Positions 13,042 through 17,009 of a DNA stretch of 17,009 nt are shown piece after piece (position 1 is the stretch's first letter; each line of letters starts with the position of its first letter). The stretch comes from JBQCEE01 sp051960575. Its GTDB lineage: Bacteria; Actinomycetota; Actinomycetes; Mycobacteriales; Jatrophihabitantaceae. The stretch lies in contig NZ_JBQCEE010000293.1 of the NCBI RefSeq assembly GCF_051960575.1, positions 1 through 17,009 of the forward strand, written 5' to 3'. The notes below the pieces were generated by a model. That model did not search any database. It was not told the origin of the DNA and saw only the letters and a program-made list of their open reading frames with translations. The position numbers were made by a program, and so were the translations under genes.

Positions 13042-14217
13042 TCACTCGGCGGCTGCCTCGTCGACCTCGTCCCGGGAGATGCCGAGGACGAACAGCACGG
13101 TGTCGAGATAGGGCAGGTTGACGGCCGTGTCGGCCGCGTGGCGGGCCGCGGCCTTGGCGTTGAACGCGACGCCGAGGCCCGCGGCCTGCAGCATGTCGAT
13201 GTCGTTCGCGCCGTCGCCGATGGCCACCGTCTGGGTCAGCGGTACGCCGTGCTCGGCGGCGAAGCGCCGCAGCGCCGCGGCCTTGCCGGCGCGGTCGACG
13301 ATCTCGCCGCGGATCGCCCCCGTCACCCGGCCGTCGACGATCTCGAGCTCGTTGGCGGCGACGAAGTCGAGGTCGAGCTCGGCGACGAACCGGTCGGTGA
13401 AGTAGGTGAAGCCGCCGCTCACGACGCCGACGAGGTAGCCGAGCCGCCGCAGCGTGCGGACGAGGGTGCGGGCGCCGGGCGTCAGCCGCAGCTCGTCGCG
13501 CACCTCGGCCAGCACCGACTCGGGCAGCCCGGCCAGCTGGGCGACCCGCGCCCGCAGCGACTCGCTGAAGTCGAGGTGCCCGGCCATCGCGCGCTCGGTG
13601 ATCTCGGCGACCTGGGCGCCCACCCCGGCCCGCTCGGCGAGCACATCGATCGCCTCGTCGCGGATGAGGGTCGAGTCGACGTCCAGGACGACGAGACGCT
13701 TCGCGCGGCGCCGCAACCCCGCCGGCTCGACGGCGATGTCGATCCCGGTGTCCTCGGCGGCACGCACCAGCGCGGCACGCAGGCTCTCGTCGTCGGCCAC
13801 CCGCACCTGCATCTCCAGGCTCGAGGCCGGCTCGCTGCCGAGCTGCACGATCGACTCGATGTTGCCGCCGGCGTCGGCGATGGCTTGCGTGACGTGGCCG
13901 AGCGCGCCCGCCCGCAACGGGTGACCGATGACGATGACGTGCATGCGCTGGCCGCCGGGGCGCCGCCCCGGCTCGTCCTGCACGGTGACGTCGCACTCCA
14001 TGCCGAGCGCGTCGGCGGTCGCCGCGATCGACCCGCGCAGCGCGCCCGGGTCGCCACGCAGCTCGATGAGCACGGCGAGGATCAGCCGGTCGCGGATGAC
14101 GACCTGCTCGACGTCGCGCACCTCGACGTCGTGGGCCGCGAGCGCGGCGAAGAACGCGGTGGTGACGCCCGGCCGGTCACGTCCGGAGACGGTGGCGAGC
14201 ACGGTGATCGGTTGCAT
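13042..14217 (-). CDS. serB: Phosphoserine phosphatase with N-terminal ACT domains
   Basis: This 391-residue protein performs the last step of serine synthesis, hydrolysing O-phosphoserine. Two ACT-like regulatory modules (about 4-80 and 92-165) precede a HAD-type phosphatase. The phosphatase has D179 and D181 in VVLDVDSTLI (nucleophile and acid/base), SGGFTYF at 267-273, K312 in RAGKAAAL and GDGANDIDML at 334-343. The plan matches M. tuberculosis SerB2 (Rv3042c), whose ACT domains bind amino acids and regulate the enzyme. ATG at 14217 starts the first ACT strand (ITVLATVSGRDRPGVT). There is no strong ribosome site close to it. ctaD lies 93 bases upstream on the same strand, as Rv3043c does. 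Confidence 0.95.
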   Translation of the reverse strand: MQPITVLATVSGRDRPGVTTAFFAALAAHDVEVRDVEQVVIRDRLILAVLIELRGDPGALRGSIAATADALGMECDVTVQDEPGRRPGGQRMHVIVIGHPLRAGALGHVTQAIADAGGNIESIVQLGSEPASSLEMQVRVADDESLRAALVRAAEDTGIDIAVEPAGLRRRAKRLVVLDVDSTLIRDEAIDVLAERAGVGAQVAEITERAMAGHLDFSESLRARVAQLAGLPESVLAEVRDELRLTPGARTLVRTLRRLGYLVGVVSGGFTYFTDRFVAELDLDFVAANELEIVDGRVTGAIRGEIVDRAGKAAALRRFAAEHGVPLTQTVAIGDGANDIDMLQAAGLGVAFNAKAAARHAADTAVNLPYLDTVLFVLGISRDEVDEAAAE

Positions 14218-14249
14218 CAGCGGTCCAGCGATTCCCTCGAACAGGCGAA

Positions 14250-14289
14250 CAGCCCGCTCCCCGCCGCCGGCGGCGGCTGGCGCGGGCTG
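14250..14289 (-). terminator. Large GC hairpin between ctaD and serB
   Basis: CAGCCCGC (14250-14257) pairs with GCGGGCTG (14282-14289). The interior holds a 16-base perfect palindrome, CCGCCGCCGGCGGCGG (14261-14276). Together they form a long stem just after the ctaD stop and 33 bases before the serB start. No T-tract is seen. It may end or attenuate the ctaD transcript. Confidence 0.42.
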
Positions 14290-14310
14290 CCCGTCGAACC
14301 CGGTGCGGTC

Positions 14311-16071
14311 CTAGTTCGCCGCGTGGACGAGGTCGGCGTCGCGCGCCTCGGGACGGTGCTTGCTGCCCGCGTGCGCCTCGACCTCGAGTCGCTGCAGCAG
14401 GTGCGGGTAGTGCGCCTCGAAGGCCGGACGCTCCGAGCGGATGCGCGGGATCGAGGTGAAGTTGTGCCGCGGTGGCGGGCTGGACGTCGCCCACTCGAGC
14501 GAGTTGCCGTAGCCCCAGGGGTCGTCGGCCGTGACGATCTCGCCGTAGCGGTAGCTCTTGTACATGTTCCACATGAACGGCAGGAACGAGGCACCGAGCA
14601 CGAACGAGCCGATCGACGAGAACGTGTTGAGGAAGGTGAACCCGTCGCTCGCGAGGTAGTTCGCGTACCGGCGCGGCATGCCCTCGGCGCCCAGCCAGTG
14701 CTGGACGAGGAAGGTCATGTGGAAGCCGATGAAGGTCAGCCAGAAGTGCAGCTTGGCCAGGCGCTCGTCGGCATAGCGGCCGGTGAACTTCGGGAACCAG
14801 AAGTACACGCCCGAGAACACCGCGAACACGATCGTGCCGAAGAGCACGTAGTGGAAGTGCGCCACCACGAAGTAGCTGTCGGACACGTGGAAGTCCAGCG
14901 GCGGCGAGGCCAGGATGACGCCGGTCAGACCGCCGAACAGGAACGTGACCATGAAGCCGACGGCCCAGACCATGGGCGACTCGAAGGTCACCGCGCCGCG
15001 CCACATCGACCCGATCCAGTTGAAGAACTTGATGCCGGTCGGGACGGCGATGAGGAAGGTGAGCGCCGAGAAGAACGGCAGCAGCACCTGGCCGGTGGTG
15101 AACATGTGGTGCGCCCACACGGTCAGCGACAGCGCCGCGATCGACAGGGTCGCGAACACCATGCCCTTGTAGCCGAACAGCGGCTTGCGGCTGAAGACCG
15201 GGATGACCTCGGTGATGATGCCGAAGAACGGCAACGCGATGATGTACACCTCGGGGTGGCCGAAGAACCAGAACACGTGCTGCCAGAGCAGCGCGCCGCC
15301 GTTCTGCGGCTCGAACACCTGCGAGTGCAGGTGCCGGTCGATCCAGAGCACCAGCAGGCCCGAGGTCAGGATCGGGAAGGCCAGCAGCACGAGCAGGCTC
15401 GTGACCAGGATGTTCCAGGTGAAGATCGGCAGGCGGAACATCGTCATGCCGGGCGCGCGCAGGCACAGCACCGTGGTGACCATGTTCACCGCGCCGAGGA
15501 TGGTGCCCAGACCACCGATGGCCAGACCGATGATCCACAGGTCGGCGCCGGCGCCCGGCGAGTTCGTCGCGTTCGTCAGCGGCGAGTAGGCCGTCCAGCC
15601 GAAGTCGGCCGCGCCGCCGGGCGTGATGAATCCCGACATGACGGTGAGCGCGCCGAACAGGTACAGCCAGTACGAGAAGGCGTTGAGGCGCGGGAACGCG
15701 ACGTCCGGGGACCCGATCTGCAGCGGCAGCACGAGGTTCGCGAACGCGAACACGATCGGCGTCGCGAACAGCAGCAGCATCACGGTGCCGTGCATCGTGA
15801 ACAGCTGGTTGTACTGCTCGGGCGTGAAGACCTGCAGGCCCGGCCGCGCCAGCTCGATGCGGATCAGCAGGGCCAGGATGCCGCCGACGCCGAAGAAGAA
15901 CAGCGACGTCACCAGGTACATGCGCCCGATCAGCTTGTGATCGGTGGTGCGCAGGACCTGACTGAACATCGAGCCCTTCTGCGTCTGGTGGACGGGGAAG
16001 GGGCGGGCCACGATCGGCTGCGGTCCCGCTGCTGCGGGTGCGCCGGCCGGGGGCTCAGCGGTGGTGGTCAC
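14311..16071 (-). CDS. ctaD: Cytochrome c oxidase subunit I (aa3 type)
   Basis: This 586-residue, twelve-helix integral membrane protein carries heme a, heme a3 and CuB and reduces oxygen in the cytochrome bcc-aa3 branch. Ligands are visible: H94 in FTMHGTVM (heme a), H272 and Y276 in GHPEVY (CuB ligand and cross-linked Tyr), H321 and H322 in WAHHMFTTG (CuB), and H405 and H407 in VVAHFHYVL (heme a3 and heme a). The K-channel Thr and Lys are T345 and K348 in VPTGIKFF. The cytoplasmic N-terminus (1-30) is Ala/Pro-rich, as usual in Actinobacteria. A GTG at 16071 follows GAGGG at a good distance. It pairs with serB as in M. tuberculosis. Other oxidase subunits are not in the window. Confidence 0.97.
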   Translation of the reverse strand: MTTTAEPPAGAPAAAGPQPIVARPFPVHQTQKGSMFSQVLRTTDHKLIGRMYLVTSLFFFGVGGILALLIRIELARPGLQVFTPEQYNQLFTMHGTVMLLLFATPIVFAFANLVLPLQIGSPDVAFPRLNAFSYWLYLFGALTVMSGFITPGGAADFGWTAYSPLTNATNSPGAGADLWIIGLAIGGLGTILGAVNMVTTVLCLRAPGMTMFRLPIFTWNILVTSLLVLLAFPILTSGLLVLWIDRHLHSQVFEPQNGGALLWQHVFWFFGHPEVYIIALPFFGIITEVIPVFSRKPLFGYKGMVFATLSIAALSLTVWAHHMFTTGQVLLPFFSALTFLIAVPTGIKFFNWIGSMWRGAVTFESPMVWAVGFMVTFLFGGLTGVILASPPLDFHVSDSYFVVAHFHYVLFGTIVFAVFSGVYFWFPKFTGRYADERLAKLHFWLTFIGFHMTFLVQHWLGAEGMPRRYANYLASDGFTFLNTFSSIGSFVLGASFLPFMWNMYKSYRYGEIVTADDPWGYGNSLEWATSSPPPRHNFTSIPRIRSERPAFEAHYPHLLQRLEVEAHAGSKHRPEARDADLVHAAN

Positions 16072-16127
16072 AAATCCCTCGCTCGGGTTCGCTCAGGCTG
16101 TTCTGTTCTCGACGTGCTCCTCCACGG

Positions 16128-16133
16128 AGAATA
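16128..16133 (-). promoter_or_regulatory. Candidate -10 box of ctaD
   Basis: TATTCT on the minus strand (a full TANNNT match) lies 56 bases before the GTG, allowing a leader of about 50 bases that contains the GAGGG ribosome site. The -35 position 17 bases further on (GTAGCG) is a poor match. Confidence 0.35.
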
Positions 16134-16202
16134 GTCGCTGCCACGGACGGCGCTACGTCCCGGCCCGCCCCCTGCGCAGGTTCGCCGGGATGCCGGTACA
16201 GG

Positions 16203-16229
16203 TTGGACGCACCAGAGCGTCCGTATGTT
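16203..16229 (+). promoter_or_regulatory. Possible promoter with embedded inverted repeat before the last gene
   Basis: GGACGC (16205-16210) and GCGTCC (16217-16222) form a perfect 6-bp inverted repeat with a 6-base spacer. It overlaps TTGGAC (16203-16208) and lies directly before TATGTT (16224-16229), a TANNNT match at a short 15-base spacing. A second possible -10, TACCCT, is at 16260-16265. The 240-base divergent gap 16072-16311 contains no gene. Confidence 0.3.
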
Positions 16230-16311
16230 TGCTCTATGTGAAATGTCCGGGTCCTCGTCTACCCTGACACCGACCAAGGACGGTGCTGGGCTCCGACAGG
16301 AGGGGACGGAC

Positions 16312-17009
16312 GTGGCGCGACGCTGGCGTGACCCCGCCGCGTTCCTCGTCGATCCCACGCAGGCCGGCGGCCGTCCCGGGCGCCGCCAGGCCGTGGCCCT
16401 GCTCGTCGTGCTGCTGCTGGCCGCCGCCGGCGCTGCCGCCGCCTCGTGGCTGGTGCGCCCGGCCCAGGCCCAGGCGTTCGACCTCTTCGCCGGCTCGGTC
16501 TACATCAACGACGTGCGGGCCCCGGTCGCCGTCGACCTCGCCACCGGGAAGCCGACGGTCCGGCTGCGCCAGGCCAACGACCAGGTCGGTGCGACGACCT
16601 CGAGCGACCTGGCCGTCTCTCCCGTGACCGACGGCACGCTGCTGCTCAACCGCGCCAGTGGCGAATTCAACATGGTCGACAGCACCGGCTTCGTGATCAA
16701 ACTGACCGGCGGCGTGCCGCTGCCCCCGCGCAGCGACGCCACCCGGTCGCTCGGCGTGGCGGCGGGCCCGCTGGCCTACATCGTCCGATCGCCGACCGAC
16801 CAGACCGTCACCACGACCACCCAGACCGACGTCTACCTCGTCGGGCCGGCGACCGTGCAGGCCGCCGCGAGCAGCGGCGCGGCGGTGAACCCGCGCGCCT
16901 TCCGCACGGTGCCCGGGCGGCTCGCCGGCGGCGACGCCCCGGCGGTCGCGGCGAACGGCGACCTCTGGCTCGTGGTGGACACGGCGAGCGGTCGCCGGGT
17001 CGAGCACCT
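16312..17009 (+). CDS. Single-pass exported protein, N-terminal part only; beta-propeller-like, function unknown
   Basis: The gene starts at a GTG with a strong ribosome site (AGGAGGGG about seven bases upstream) and runs off the window after about 232 codons. It has a short basic cytoplasmic start, one transmembrane helix at about 26-48 (VALLVVLLLAAAGAAAASWLV) and then an extracytoplasmic region. That region has strand-rich repeats such as AGSVYINDVRAPVAVDLATGKPTVRL, LLLNRASGEFNMVDSTGFVIKL and AANGDLWLVVDTASGRRV. The N-V-D-x-A/S-G-R/K style recurs in large actinobacterial membrane proteins with a propeller-like front and fibronectin type III repeats behind, but the rest of the protein is not visible. 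It is divergent from ctaD. Confidence 0.8.
   Translation, partial: MARRWRDPAAFLVDPTQAGGRPGRRQAVALLVVLLLAAAGAAAASWLVRPAQAQAFDLFAGSVYINDVRAPVAVDLATGKPTVRLRQANDQVGATTSSDLAVSPVTDGTLLLNRASGEFNMVDSTGFVIKLTGGVPLPPRSDATRSLGVAAGPLAYIVRSPTDQTVTTTTQTDVYLVGPATVQAAASSGAAVNPRAFRTVPGRLAGGDAPAVAANGDLWLVVDTASGRRVEH

Noticed and set aside
13138..16134. 998-residue open frame on the plus strand across serB and ctaD
   Set aside because: It is antisense to two clear enzymes. Its composition (long runs of Arg, Glu, Gln, His, Val) is the usual artefact of the opposite frame in GC-rich coding DNA, and no domain is visible.

Overview
This is chromosomal DNA from a very GC-rich actinobacterium. The evidence is the uniformly high-GC codon usage, the frequent GTG starts, and gene neighbourhoods that match Mycobacterium tuberculosis: pncB <-> clpS-DUF2017-mec-cysO-cysM...rhomboid-murI-MBL hydrolase (the Rv1330c to Rv1339 block) and serB next to ctaD (Rv3042c/Rv3043c). 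Details differ from mycobacteria: one operon member is missing, a molybdopterin oxidoreductase has been inserted, and a nicotinamidase gene sits beside pncB. The genus cannot be fixed from the window; a non-mycobacterial actinomycete is my inference. I see no rRNA, tRNA, phage, insertion sequence or CRISPR array.

Layout. 1-1408 (-): start of a large SARP/AfsR-type regulator with an ATPase domain, cut by the window edge. 1465-1869 (+): a YjbQ-family protein. 1888-3099 (-): a lipoprotein made of two in-register 183-residue repeats. 3314-9959 (-): the long cysteine/cell-wall/proteolysis block, in transcription order clpS, DUF2017, mec, cysO, cysM, a membrane molybdopterin oxidoreductase, a rhomboid protease, murI and an MBL hydrolase. 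9977-11263 (+): pncB, divergent from clpS. 11264-11515: an intergenic repeat/hairpin element. 11516-12085 (+): pncA. 12130-13038 (+): a membrane protein with a Tyr-Gly-Gln-Gln-Pro-rich tail. 13042-14217 (-) and 14311-16071 (-): serB and ctaD. 16312 to the edge (+): start of a single-pass exported protein.

How the genes work together. CysO is a small sulfur-carrier protein. CysM transfers O-phosphoserine to its thiocarboxylate, and Mec releases the cysteine. SerB removes the same O-phosphoserine to make serine, so two competing uses of that metabolite lie in one window. pncA converts nicotinamide to nicotinate and pncB converts nicotinate to NaMN, giving a complete two-step NAD salvage pair. 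murI supplies D-glutamate for peptidoglycan, ClpS feeds N-degron substrates to ClpAP/ClpCP, and CtaD is the catalytic core of cytochrome aa3 oxidase.

The most striking non-coding signal is a promoter grammar. Many genes that lack a Shine-Dalgarno have a (T)ANNNT hexamer exactly six bases before the start codon, the layout expected of leaderless transcripts. At clpS/pncB two such hexamers overlap on opposite strands, suggesting a single bidirectional leaderless promoter with starts 18 bp apart. Other second-look items are the pncB-pncA repeat element, the four-histidine tandem lipoprotein, and the oxidoreductase inserted in the cysteine operon. No intergenic stretch exceeds 300 bases.
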